13,756 nt of DNA from Sphingomonadales bacterium (GTDB lineage Bacteria > Pseudomonadota > Alphaproteobacteria > Sphingomonadales > Sphingomonadaceae): assembly GCA_013298745.1 (NCBI GenBank), contig JAAFIT010000018.1, forward strand, positions 1 to 13,756, given 5' to 3'. The notes beneath the pieces were generated by a model. The model was given only the letters and a program-made list of their open reading frames with translations. It did no database searches and was not told where the DNA came from. How positions within the stretch are numbered: position 1 is the first letter of the stretch; every line of letters starts with the position of its first letter. A program made the translations under genes and the position numbers. Below, in pieces: positions 1 to 7,644 of this stretch.

Positions 1-165
1 GACAAGAAGCCGGTCAAGAATGCCGATCTTTGGCAGGCGCTGCTGACGGCGGCGGCACGCCACAAGGTCGAATGGCGCTGGGTCAAGGGACATGCCGGCG
101 ATCCGGACAATGAACGCGCCGATGCGCTGGCCAATGCGGCGATCGCTACCTTGCGCAATGGGTGA
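1..165 (+). CDS. rnhA: Ribonuclease HI, C-terminal part
   Basis: Frame 1 is open from the window edge to TGA at 163-165 and encodes the last 54 residues of a type 1 RNase H, which cuts the RNA strand of RNA/DNA hybrids (removal of primers and R-loops) in the cytoplasm. The visible peptide begins [14 protein letters not shown] and contains [19 protein letters not shown]. This matches the family's handle region followed by the loop with the mobile catalytic His (WVKGHAG) and the last metal-binding Asp (NERAD). The N-terminal catalytic residues lie left of the window. It is unrelated in function to the signalling locus 90 bp downstream. The family call is secure; the partial length is only due to the window edge. 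Confidence 0.93.
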   Translation, partial: DKKPVKNADLWQALLTAAARHKVEWRWVKGHAGDPDNERADALANAAIATLRNG

Positions 166-255
166 TCGCCCTCAGACTAAGTATCACCACCTAGACGTCG
201 TTTCAGATGCTGCTAGCGCTGGCGGGCGCGACTTTTTGGGTTTACCGCAGATCCC

Positions 256-3200
256 GTGACATCGCGCTCGTTCACTCGAATTGCCACGTCGACAATTGCC
301 GTGGTCGTCATGCTGCTGTTTCTGGCGGCGGCGCCCGTGGTGTTTTTCCTGGTCAAGACCCAGAGCGAAACCCAGGCGCTGGCAGTGCTCGACGCCCATG
401 GCCGGACGGTGGCTGCCGACCAGCAGCACCGCTTCGACAAGATTGCTGCCGTCGAAACCGCAGCGATCGCAAATATGAAGATGCTCCTCGCCGCACCGCG
501 GACCGAAGCGAGAGCGAGCTTTGATCGGGATTTTCCGCTGCAAGCCGATGGGTCGCGGCGCAGCAGCCCGGCCTTGTTCGACGGCGAAGTCCGGCCAGAT
601 GGTGCGGTCATCAAGGATTTCGCCGGCTTCATCCCGAATGGTGCGGCGATGCCGGACAACCGGGTTCGCACATTGCTTGCCAGTTTCGATGCAATCCGTT
701 CAGTCGGCGGCGGTATGGCACCGGACCTCAGCAGCCTCTATTTCTTCTCGACCGACAATGATGTGATCATCCACGCGCTCAATCGGCCCGACAAATTGGG
801 CTTTTATCGCCAGACAGCGCCGGCGTCGTTCGATTTTCAGGATACCAACGTCGCCGAGATCATGAAGCCTGCCAACAACCCGCAGCGCGTGATGCGTTGC
901 ACCGATCTGGAGCCGGCAGCTTTTGATCCAAGCGGCAAGACCTGGACGACAGGGTGCATGACTCCAATCGATCTCGGCGGCCGTCACGTCGGCAGCTTCG
1001 GGGTCAGCCTGTTGCTCAATGAACTGCTGTCCGAAAACATGCCGACGGCGCCGCCGGACGCCGTGACGATGATTGTCGCGCGCGATGGCCGCTTAATCTA
1101 TGATCCAGCCCACACGCGTCAGCGGGACGCAGGGACGGCGCGCTTTCTCGATCTCACCAAAACCGATGATGCCCGGCTGCGCGCCGTCTGGCAGTTTTTG
1201 CAAAGCCAGGGCCAGACGAAGCACTATGCCGGCTATGTTCCTGGCCTTGCCGCCTATGTCACGCTCAATCCGGTGCCGACCCCCGGCTGGCAAGTGATCA
1301 CCTATTTCCCGCGCAATGTCGTGCTGGCGCAATCAGTGCGCGCCGCACTGGCGCTGCTTGTCACCGGCGCCATCATCGCCTTTGCGGCCATCGCACTGCT
1401 TTGGCATTTCATGCGTCGTACCGTCGGCCGACCGATGACCGCGCTGGCCAGCCGGGCCGAGGCGATTGCGACGCTATCGGGTGGCGCCCGCAGCGAAGCC
1501 GCAATCAATCCGGCGCTTCCCGAAGAAATCGCGCGGCTCAATGCCAGTTTCGATGTCATGGAAGCCGCCATTGCCGCCGAACGCGAACGCCTGACCCAGA
1601 CCTTCGAGGTTCTCGCCCAATCGGTCGAAAACCATGCGATTTACATGGTCGATGGCGACGGACGCATCACCAACTGGAACCGCGGCGCCGAGGCGATGAC
1701 AGGCTATGCCGCTGACGCCGCCATTGGCCAGCAGGTAACGCTCTTCACCGCGCCTGATGCCACGCCTGAAGAGGCCGCAGACCCGTTTGCCTTGCAGGCG
1801 CAAGCGCGCAAGGACGGCCGCGCCACGGCAGAAGGCTGGCGCCAACGCCGTGATGGCACCCGCTTCTGGGCCTCGGTCGTCACCGAAGCCATTCTCGATC
1901 CCGATGACAAGCTGATCGGCTTTGCCGAGATCATGCGCGATACCACCGACGAGCGGCAACGCCAGTTGCGTCTCGCCGAAAGTCTGCGACTACTCACGCT
2001 CGCCGAGGACATGGCGCAAATCGGCCATTGGCGGATGGAGTTGCCGGCTGGAACCGTAACATGGTCACCGGGCATGTACCGAATGCACGCGCTTGATCCC
2101 GGCCTGACGATCACCAGAGAGCTTGCCTTGAGTTTCTTTGATGCGGAGTCAGGTGCCGAGATCGAAGCCATGGTGACGCGCGCCATCAACAGCGGCAAAG
2201 GCGAGGCTCGGACGACGACTTTGCGACGCGCCGATGGCGTGTCTCGCCACATCGCCCTGCGCACCGTTCCCGAACTCGGCCCGACAGGACAGGTCGCGGC
2301 CATTTTCGGTGTCATGCGCGACGTGACCGAGGAAACCGAGGCTGCTGAGAAACTGATTGCGGCCCGTGAAGCCGCCGACGCTGCCGCCGAAGAGCGCACC
2401 ATGCTGCTGGCGACGATGAGCCATGAAATCCGCACGCCGATGACCGGGATCATCGGCATGCTCGACATGTTGCACGAAGGCGGTGGCAGCCTGCCACGCG
2501 GCATGTCGATCGGTAGCATCGCGCAATCGGCACGGACATTGATGGTGATTCTGGACGATGTGCTGGAACACAGCCGGATCGAAAGCGGCACGCTCCGGCT
2601 TGAAAATCTGGTCTTCGATCTTCCCGAACTGATGGAACAGACGGCACAGATGTTCCGGCCGCTTGCCAACGGCAAGAGCATAGCGATCACAGTCGAAGCC
2701 AGCGCGACGGGCAGCGGCGGCAATGGGCTGGTATCGGGCGACCCCTACCGTATTCAGCAGATCCTCTCCAACTTCGTCGGCAATGCCGTAAAGTTCACCG
2801 ATCGCGGCACGGTTCAGCTTCGCTGTCACTGGCCTGCGGCCGACAGCAGCGACACCATGGTCCGACTGGAAGTGCGGGACAGTGGCATCGGCATCGCCAA
2901 TTCCGTGCTGCCGACATTGTTCGAAACCTTCCGGCAGGCAGATACGACCATCGCACGCTCGCATGGCGGCAGTGGGTTGGGCCTTTCGATCTGCCGACGG
3001 CTGGCCACCGCCATGGGTGGCCAGATCGGTGCCGCCAGCACGATTGGCGAAGGCAGCAGTTTCTGGGTGGAACTGCCGCTGTCGCGCGCGCGCGAGGCCG
3101 ACCGCCCCGCAGCGCCAACAACTGTGTTGACTCGCGGCGGCGAGACACCGCGAGTCCTTGTCGTCGAAGACACGGAAACGACGCGAGCTTTGACGGCAGC

Positions 3201-3879
3201 GCAACTGACAGCGCTGGGATGCCGTGTCTCGACTGCCATCGACGGCATGTCCGCACTCGAATTTCTTGCGCGCCATCCCTTTGATGCCGTGATGCTCGAT
3301 CATCAGATGCCCGACATGAACGGTGCGACGACAGCGCGCCTCGTGCGTCTGCTGCCCGGGCCAGCAGGTCACGTACCGATGATCGGCTTTACTGCGGGCA
3401 CCAAGGACACAGCCCAAAAGATGCGCGATGCCGGCATCGACGACATTCTGATCAAACCCTTCGACCGCATCCGCCTTGCCGAACGGCTGCGGGCATCGCT
3501 CGAACGGCCTGTCTCCTCTGCCGACCGCGATCCCATCGAAACCATGAAGGATGTACTCGATGGCGTGCCGGCGGCAGCGCGGCAGCGCCTCGCAGGAAGC
3601 ATCGCATCCGATCTCGCACAGCAGTCCGCGGCACTCACCAAAGCACTGGAAGATACTGACGGCAAGGCGGCTGCCGCAGCTCTGCATGCGCTGGCAGGAG
3701 TCGCGATGACGATCGGACACAATGTTCTCGCTGACCGCTGCCGCTTCGCCGAAGCTGTGCTGGAGCAGTCCACGCCCGATCGTTGCGCTTGGTTGGCACC
3801 CATGATCGACGCCGCCATTGCGGCCGCACAATTGCAAATCGCCGCAGTGACCTCTGCCAGCGAAGGTGCCGCGTCATGA
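256..3879 (+). CDS. Membrane hybrid sensor histidine kinase (Cache-like, HAMP, PAS-PAS, HisKA, HATPase, REC, HPt)
   Basis: A 1207-residue hybrid kinase from a GTG start; an in-frame TAG at 214-216 limits the start, and GTG 256 keeps the first membrane helix (about 13-33) intact. A large extracytoplasmic region (about 35-358) resembles double-Cache sensors. It is followed by TM2 (about 363-386), HAMP (386-440), PAS1 (about 450-570, ending in a DTTDERQ hinge) and PAS2 (about 580-693). The HisKA motif MSHEIRTPM has H723. The HATPase has N843 in the N box, DSGIG at 875-879 and GGSGLGLS at 904-911. The receiver has E971/D972, phospho-acceptor D1015 (MLDHQMPDMNG), T1046 and K1067. The C-terminal HPt domain has H1144 in LHALAGVAMTIG, where the family's usual Lys after HxL is Ala. 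All parts needed for an internal His-Asp-His relay are present. It overlaps the next gene by ATGA, so the two are probably co-translated. The ligand is unknown; a link to the downstream H-NOX is inferred from context. Confidence 0.93.
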   Translation: MTSRSFTRIATSTIAVVVMLLFLAAAPVVFFLVKTQSETQALAVLDAHGRTVAADQQHRFDKIAAVETAAIANMKMLLAAPRTEARASFDRDFPLQADGSRRSSPALFDGEVRPDGAVIKDFAGFIPNGAAMPDNRVRTLLASFDAIRSVGGGMAPDLSSLYFFSTDNDVIIHALNRPDKLGFYRQTAPASFDFQDTNVAEIMKPANNPQRVMRCTDLEPAAFDPSGKTWTTGCMTPIDLGGRHVGSFGVSLLLNELLSENMPTAPPDAVTMIVARDGRLIYDPAHTRQRDAGTARFLDLTKTDDARLRAVWQFLQSQGQTKHYAGYVPGLAAYVTLNPVPTPGWQVITYFPRNVVLAQSVRAALALLVTGAIIAFAAIALLWHFMRRTVGRPMTALASRAEAIATLSGGARSEAAINPALPEEIARLNASFDVMEAAIAAERERLTQTFEVLAQSVENHAIYMVDGDGRITNWNRGAEAMTGYAADAAIGQQVTLFTAPDATPEEAADPFALQAQARKDGRATAEGWRQRRDGTRFWASVVTEAILDPDDKLIGFAEIMRDTTDERQRQLRLAESLRLLTLAEDMAQIGHWRMELPAGTVTWSPGMYRMHALDPGLTITRELALSFFDAESGAEIEAMVTRAINSGKGEARTTTLRRADGVSRHIALRTVPELGPTGQVAAIFGVMRDVTEETEAAEKLIAAREAADAAAEERTMLLATMSHEIRTPMTGIIGMLDMLHEGGGSLPRGMSIGSIAQSARTLMVILDDVLEHSRIESGTLRLENLVFDLPELMEQTAQMFRPLANGKSIAITVEASATGSGGNGLVSGDPYRIQQILSNFVGNAVKFTDRGTVQLRCHWPAADSSDTMVRLEVRDSGIGIANSVLPTLFETFRQADTTIARSHGGSGLGLSICRRLATAMGGQIGAASTIGEGSSFWVELPLSRAREADRPAAPTTVLTRGGETPRVLVVEDTETTRALTAAQLTALGCRVSTAIDGMSALEFLARHPFDAVMLDHQMPDMNGATTARLVRLLPGPAGHVPMIGFTAGTKDTAQKMRDAGIDDILIKPFDRIRLAERLRASLERPVSSADRDPIETMKDVLDGVPAAARQRLAGSIASDLAQQSAALTKALEDTDGKAAAAALHALAGVAMTIGHNVLADRCRFAEAVLEQSTPDRCAWLAPMIDAAIAAAQLQIAAVTSASEGAAS

Positions 3880-5537
3880 CTCCGATCAATGACACGCCTG
3901 ATCCGCAATTGGCCTTGTTGGAACGCCGGTTGCGCCGCGCCGAAGCCGCTCGTCTGGAAGCGGAGAGACTGTTGGAATGGCGTTCGCGTGAACTGGACCG
4001 CTCCAATCGCGAATTGCGCCAGCGCGAGAATGAACTTGTGGCCCGGCTTGATGTCGGGAACCGCAATCTGCTGGAAGCCCAACGCCTGGCCGGTATGGCG
4101 ACATTTTACGGCATCGTCGGTGACAGTTTTCGCGCCTCGCCTGCCATGGCGGCGTTGTTCGGACGACCGGATGGCGATGTGCCCACCATCGGCGATGTTG
4201 CCGCCGCGCTGCATCCGCTCGATCGCGAGCGCATCATTGCTGTACAGCAGCGCTTTTTCAGCCAGGCCCCGCCAGGTGCCGAACAAAGCCATGAATGTCG
4301 TATCATCCGCACTGATGGTGCCGTCCGCTGGCTCCGCTGGTATGCGCGCCGCGATGCCAGTGCGGATGCCGGCCCGGGACCGATTTCGGGAACCGTGCAG
4401 GACATTACCGAGCAACGCCGCACCGAACGCCGGGCCCGCGCCCTGCAACTGATCAGCGAGCGCAACCTTGCGCGCTTGCGGCACACCGAGGCGGCGTTGG
4501 CCGAACGGGTCGTTGAACTCGAACGCGCTGCCACGGCGCTGGCAGCCAGCCACACCCGCACTGAGGCTGCACAACGTGCCAAATCGCGTTTTTTGTCGCA
4601 AATGAGTCACAACATCCGCACCCCCATGAACGGCGTGCTTGGCATGATGACCGCGTTGGCACGGACCACGCTCGACACCAGCCAGGCCGACATGCTGGCG
4701 CGCGCGCGGCGGGCCGGTGACGAATTGCGTGCACTTGTCGACAATATCATCGACATTGCCGATGAAGGCATTGCCACCGTGGCAACGGGCGAAGCCGCTG
4801 CCTCGCCGCTGTCAACGTCGGAAATTCGCGTCGATGGCCGGCGGCCGAGGATCCTTGTCGCCGAGGACATCGAAACCAATCAGATTGTCATCTGCTCGAT
4901 GCTGGATACCTTGGGTTGTGATCACAGCGTCGTCGGCAATGGCGCTTTGGCCGTCGAAGCCGTGCAGACCGAAAGCTTCGACGCGGTCCTCATGGATATC
5001 CAAATGCCGGTGATGGACGGCACCGCTGCGACGCGGGCCATTCGTGCCCTGCCGGGGCCGGTGGCACGGCTGCCGATTATCGGCATCACCGCCCAGGCCG
5101 TCGCTGCCGAGCGGGAAGTGCTGAAGATGGCAGGGATGAATCTGTGCCTCGCCAAACCGATTTCAGTGGCGATGCTGGCGGCGGCTCTGCATGAATCGCT
5201 CCCGGCCGAGGCCATGCTCGACGGTCCGGTGTTCGATAGTGCCATCAACGCGCTGCCCGTTGCACGGCGTCCCGCCCTGATCGACCAGATTGCCCGCGAT
5301 CTGGCGGCCTTGTCCGCCGCGCTCACCGCCGCCACTGTCGCCGATGATCCGGACGCCGTGCGGCGCGCGCGCCACAGCCTTGATGGGATCGCCAGCAATT
5401 TCGGTGCCATCGCGCTGATGGAATGGCTTGGCGCCAGCCGCGCCTCGCCGGTGCCCGCAGCAGACACCCTGCCCCGGCTCGAAGCGATCGTCGCGGCAAC
5501 GATCGCCGAAGCGCGGACGCGTCTGAAGCACGGCTGA
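3876..5537 (+). CDS. Soluble PAS-DHp-REC-HPt phosphorelay protein without an ATPase domain
   Basis: 553 residues from the ATG that overlaps the preceding kinase stop (ATGA); AAGG at 3863-3866 can serve as ribosome site. No membrane helix or signal peptide. Order: N-terminal coiled coil rich in Arg/Glu/Leu (about 10-75), a PAS domain (about 85-190, ending GTVQDITEQRR), a second coiled coil (about 190-240), and a HisKA-like DHp segment with H245 in MSHNIRTPMNG. The receiver has E330/D331, phospho-acceptor D374 (LMDIQMPVMDG) and K427. The C-terminal HPt domain has H500 in RHSLDGIASNFG, with the usual Lys replaced by Asp. Only about 75 residues separate H245 from the receiver and no N, G1 or G2 box is present, so the HATPase domain is missing. 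The acidic residue normally following the DHp His is Asn246. It is therefore probably a phosphotransfer hub or pseudokinase that works with the upstream kinase and perhaps with the H-NOX protein. Confidence 0.88.
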   Translation: MTPINDTPDPQLALLERRLRRAEAARLEAERLLEWRSRELDRSNRELRQRENELVARLDVGNRNLLEAQRLAGMATFYGIVGDSFRASPAMAALFGRPDGDVPTIGDVAAALHPLDRERIIAVQQRFFSQAPPGAEQSHECRIIRTDGAVRWLRWYARRDASADAGPGPISGTVQDITEQRRTERRARALQLISERNLARLRHTEAALAERVVELERAATALAASHTRTEAAQRAKSRFLSQMSHNIRTPMNGVLGMMTALARTTLDTSQADMLARARRAGDELRALVDNIIDIADEGIATVATGEAAASPLSTSEIRVDGRRPRILVAEDIETNQIVICSMLDTLGCDHSVVGNGALAVEAVQTESFDAVLMDIQMPVMDGTAATRAIRALPGPVARLPIIGITAQAVAAEREVLKMAGMNLCLAKPISVAMLAAALHESLPAEAMLDGPVFDSAINALPVARRPALIDQIARDLAALSAALTAATVADDPDAVRRARHSLDGIASNFGAIALMEWLGASRASPVPAADTLPRLEAIVAATIAEARTRLKHG

Positions 5538-5553
5538 CCGCCTGCCCGCGGCG

Positions 5554-5566
5554 TTGCGAAATGCTT
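5554..5566 (+). promoter_or_regulatory. LuxO-like operator repeat, copy 1 (degenerate)
   Basis: TTGCGAAATGCTT resembles the TTGCA-N3-TGCAA form of the two better copies. It has the G instead of A in the left arm and TT instead of AA at the right end. Its centre is 21 bp (two helical turns) from copy 2. It overlaps a candidate terminator stem, so it is the least certain copy. Confidence 0.35.
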
Positions 5567-5576
5567 CGCTTTTTTT
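5556..5576 (+). terminator. Possible Rho-independent terminator of the kinase operon
   Basis: GCGAA-ATGC-TTCGC (5556-5569) can fold into a 5 bp stem with a 4 nt loop, directly followed by seven T (5570-5576), 18 bp after the stop of the phosphorelay gene. The stem is short, and the same bases form the weakest of the three operator-like repeats, so either role is possible. Confidence 0.4.
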
Positions 5577-5587
5577 GCAAAATGCGA
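5575..5587 (+). promoter_or_regulatory. LuxO-like operator repeat, copy 2
   Basis: TTGCAAAATGCGA matches TTGCA-N3-TGCAA at all but one of the ten arm positions. Its centre (5581) is about 85 bp upstream of the transcription start expected from the sigma54 element, a usual enhancer distance. Confidence 0.55.
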
Positions 5588-5591
5588 TAAT

Positions 5592-5604
5592 TTGCAGAAT
5601 GCAA
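5592..5604 (+). promoter_or_regulatory. LuxO-like operator repeat, copy 3 (perfect palindrome)
   Basis: TTGCAGAATGCAA is a perfect 5-3-5 inverted repeat and agrees with the TTGCA-N3-TGCAA operator known for Vibrio LuxO. Its centre is 17 bp from copy 2 and about 68 bp upstream of the predicted start of transcription. The activator encoded in the controlled operon is LuxO-like, so it is the natural candidate to bind here. Confidence 0.62.
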
Positions 5605-5638
5605 TCGCGCTTTCGCCTCGGATCTGCTTGTGGGTCGC

Positions 5639-5656
5639 TTGGCACGCCTCTTGCTT
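5639..5656 (+). promoter_or_regulatory. Sigma54 (RpoN) -24/-12 promoter of the hnoX operon
   Basis: TTGGCACGCCTCTTGCTT agrees with the sigma54 consensus TTGGCACG-N4-TTGCW throughout. The invariant GG (5641-5642) and GC (5653-5654) are separated by the required 10 bp. Transcription should begin near 5666, leaving a leader of about 24 nt that holds the AAAGGAAG ribosome site of hnoX. The operon it drives encodes a sigma54-type activator. Confidence 0.85.
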
Positions 5657-5689
5657 GGCAGTGCTGCGTGCCGAGTTCAAAGGAAGCTG

Positions 5690-6229
5690 ATGAAGGGTGT
5701 CATTTTCACCGAACTGGTGAGCTATATGGAAACCGTGCACGGCGTGGCGTTCGCCGATGCCGTGATTTCCGAAAGCCGGCTCCCCAACGATGGAGCCTTC
5801 ACCAGCGTCGGCAATTATCCCAGTCAGCAAGCGCTGACGATGGTCGAGGTCGCAGCACGGCTCAGCGGCACCGACGGCGCTGTTCTGTGCGAGGACTATG
5901 GCGCCTGGCTGTTCGGCCGCTTTGGCGTGTTGTTCCCGACCATCATGGCGAAGTATCCCACGGCGGAATCGCTGCTGATGCACGTTGGCAGCCACATCCA
6001 TGAAGAGGTGCGCATTCTCTATCCTGATGCACGCCCGCCGGAAATCACGGCTGAAAACGCCGGTGACACGATGATCGTGCGCTATCGCTCACACCGTCCG
6101 ATGGCGCATATTGCGTATGGCCTCATCCGCCAGTGCCTGGTCGATTATGGTGAACCCCGAATTGTACGCTGGCATGGGAGCGGTCGCGCCGACGAAGCCA
6201 CATTCATCATCGCAGCTTCGGACGCATAG
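5690..6229 (+). CDS. hnoX: H-NOX (HNOB) heme nitric oxide sensor
   Basis: A stand-alone heme-NO/oxygen-binding protein of 179 residues, the usual length for bacterial H-NOX. The start ATG is preceded by AAAGGAAG (5679-5686), and the N-terminus MKGVIFTEL is typical of the family. The proximal heme ligand is H104 in SHIHEEVRILYP, followed by the conserved Pro of DARPPE (P116/P117). The heme-propionate motif YxSxR is Y132-R-S134-H-R136. By alignment in the head with the Thermoanaerobacter (Caldanaerobacter) H-NOX, the O2-stabilising pocket residues Trp9, Asn74 and Tyr140 correspond to Leu9, Leu74 and Ile141. This predicts a protein that binds NO (and CO) but not O2. It is cytoplasmic, with no signal peptide. 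Bacterial H-NOX proteins of this type usually sit next to a histidine kinase and control its activity; here kinases lie upstream and a response regulator 2 bp downstream. It is probably transcribed from the sigma54 promoter. Confidence 0.92.
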   Translation: MKGVIFTELVSYMETVHGVAFADAVISESRLPNDGAFTSVGNYPSQQALTMVEVAARLSGTDGAVLCEDYGAWLFGRFGVLFPTIMAKYPTAESLLMHVGSHIHEEVRILYPDARPPEITAENAGDTMIVRYRSHRPMAHIAYGLIRQCLVDYGEPRIVRWHGSGRADEATFIIAASDA

Positions 6230-6231
6230 CC

Positions 6232-7644
6232 ATGTCCACCATCGCCCGCATCCTGGTTGTCGAAGATATTGCTTCGCTGGCGATGACCTATGCGGCGCAG
6301 CTGGAAGCGATTGGTCATAAGGTCGACATTGCCGATTGCGGTACTGCCGCCTCGGCGGCGATCGCTGCAGCCGACACGCAGCCCTATGATGTCATGCTGC
6401 TCGATCTACAGTTGCCGGATTGCGATGGCCTCGATTGGCTGGCGGCAGCCGAGGGCTTGCTTGCCAAGACCAGTGTCATCGTCGTTACCGCCGATGGCTC
6501 GGTGTCGCGCGCCATCGAAGCGATGCGGCTTGGCGCCTATGATTTTCTCGTCAAGCCGCTTGCCGCCGAACGGTTGACGACCACGGTGCGCAACGCTGTC
6601 GAGCGCCGGCGGCTCGAACGCGAAGTCGAAGCCGGCCGCAAACTGGTGGCGCGCGACCGTTTCCAGGGCTTTGTCGGCCGCAGCAACTTGATGCAGACCG
6701 TGTACCGGACGATCGAGAGCGTGGCCGATTCACGTGCGACAGTCTTCATCACGGGCGAAAGCGGCACCGGCAAGGAAGTCGCCGCCGAAGCGATCCATCA
6801 ATGCAGTCGCCGCAAGACCGGGCGTTTTGTGGCGATCAATTGCGGCGCAATCCCGGAGAATCTGCTCGAATCGGAACTCTTCGGCCATTTGAAAGGCGCT
6901 TTCACCGGCGCTATCGAAAATCGTATCGGAGCCGCTGCCGAAGCTGATGGCGGCACGCTGTTTCTCGATGAAATCTGCGAGATGGAACTGAAGCTTCAGG
7001 TCAAGCTGCTGCGCTTCCTGCAAACGGGCATGATCCAGCGGGTCGGCAGCAGCCGCGCCGAACCAGTCGATGTCCGCGTCATCTGCGCCACCAATCGCGA
7101 CCCGGCTGCCGAAGTTGCCGCCGGCCGTTTCCGTGAGGACCTGTATTACCGCCTTGCCGTCATCCCGCTCGAACTCCCCCCCTTGCGTGATCGCGGCGAC
7201 GACGTGCTGCTGCTCGCCCAGGATTTTCTCGATCGGTTCGCCGAACAGGAAAACAAGCACTTCAACCCGCTTGATGAAACGGTCGCGAACGCATTGATGG
7301 CCAGCAACTGGCCGGGAAATGTTCGCGAGTTGCAAAACGTCATCCGGCGCGCTGTCGTGATGAACCCAGGGCCAGCATTGAGCGTCACGGCTTTTGCCAC
7401 GCCCTCGGCCACGCCCGCGCAACCCGGGATGACGATCGCGGGTGAAGCGGCCGGGCATGAAACATCGCCCCTCCTCGCCGACGCGCTTGCCGGAATGACC
7501 CTCGATGCCATCGAGCGTTGGGCAATCGAAGCCGCGATCGCCCGTTCGGGTGGCAACATGCGCAAGGCCGCGCACACCCTGGGTCTCAGCCCGTCAACAC
7601 TCTATCGCAAGCGCGAGCGCTGGGCCGATACGCTGACACAATAG
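6232..7644 (+). CDS. LuxO/NtrC-type sigma54-dependent response regulator
   Basis: 470 residues, starting 2 bp after the hnoX stop, so translation is probably coupled. The N-terminal receiver (about 5-118) has E12/D13 (VVEDI), phospho-acceptor D58 (LLDLQLPDCDG) and K108 (FLVKPL). The central AAA+ domain (about 145-375) has Walker A GESGTGKE (175-182), the sigma54-contacting GAFTGA loop (222-227), Walker B TLFLDE (D246/E247) and the WPGNVRELQN sensor-2 region. The C-terminal Fis-type helix-turn-helix (about 424-465) reads GGNMRKAAHTLGLSPSTLYR, very close to LuxO. It should open sigma54 promoters when phosphorylated by the HPt domains of the upstream proteins. The sigma54 promoter and LuxO-type sites ahead of hnoX suggest positive autoregulation. 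Other targets are not visible in the window. LuxO itself is a Vibrio quorum-sensing regulator; orthology is inferred only. Confidence 0.92.
   Translation: MSTIARILVVEDIASLAMTYAAQLEAIGHKVDIADCGTAASAAIAAADTQPYDVMLLDLQLPDCDGLDWLAAAEGLLAKTSVIVVTADGSVSRAIEAMRLGAYDFLVKPLAAERLTTTVRNAVERRRLEREVEAGRKLVARDRFQGFVGRSNLMQTVYRTIESVADSRATVFITGESGTGKEVAAEAIHQCSRRKTGRFVAINCGAIPENLLESELFGHLKGAFTGAIENRIGAAAEADGGTLFLDEICEMELKLQVKLLRFLQTGMIQRVGSSRAEPVDVRVICATNRDPAAEVAAGRFREDLYYRLAVIPLELPPLRDRGDDVLLLAQDFLDRFAEQENKHFNPLDETVANALMASNWPGNVRELQNVIRRAVVMNPGPALSVTAFATPSATPAQPGMTIAGEAAGHETSPLLADALAGMTLDAIERWAIEAAIARSGGNMRKAAHTLGLSPSTLYRKRERWADTLTQ

Noticed and set aside
1704..2723. 339-codon open frame on the minus strand
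   Set aside because: Ser/Arg/Met-rich shadow of the PAS and HisKA regions of the hybrid kinase.
2149..3837. 562-codon open frame on the minus strand
   Set aside because: It lies opposite the HATPase, receiver and HPt domains of the hybrid kinase, has no recognisable motif and is rich in His, Arg and Cys, as expected for an antisense shadow in GC-rich DNA.
3369..4610. 413-codon open frame on the minus strand across the kinase gene junction
   Set aside because: Antisense of two clearly real genes; the sequence changes character at the gene junction and shows no domain.
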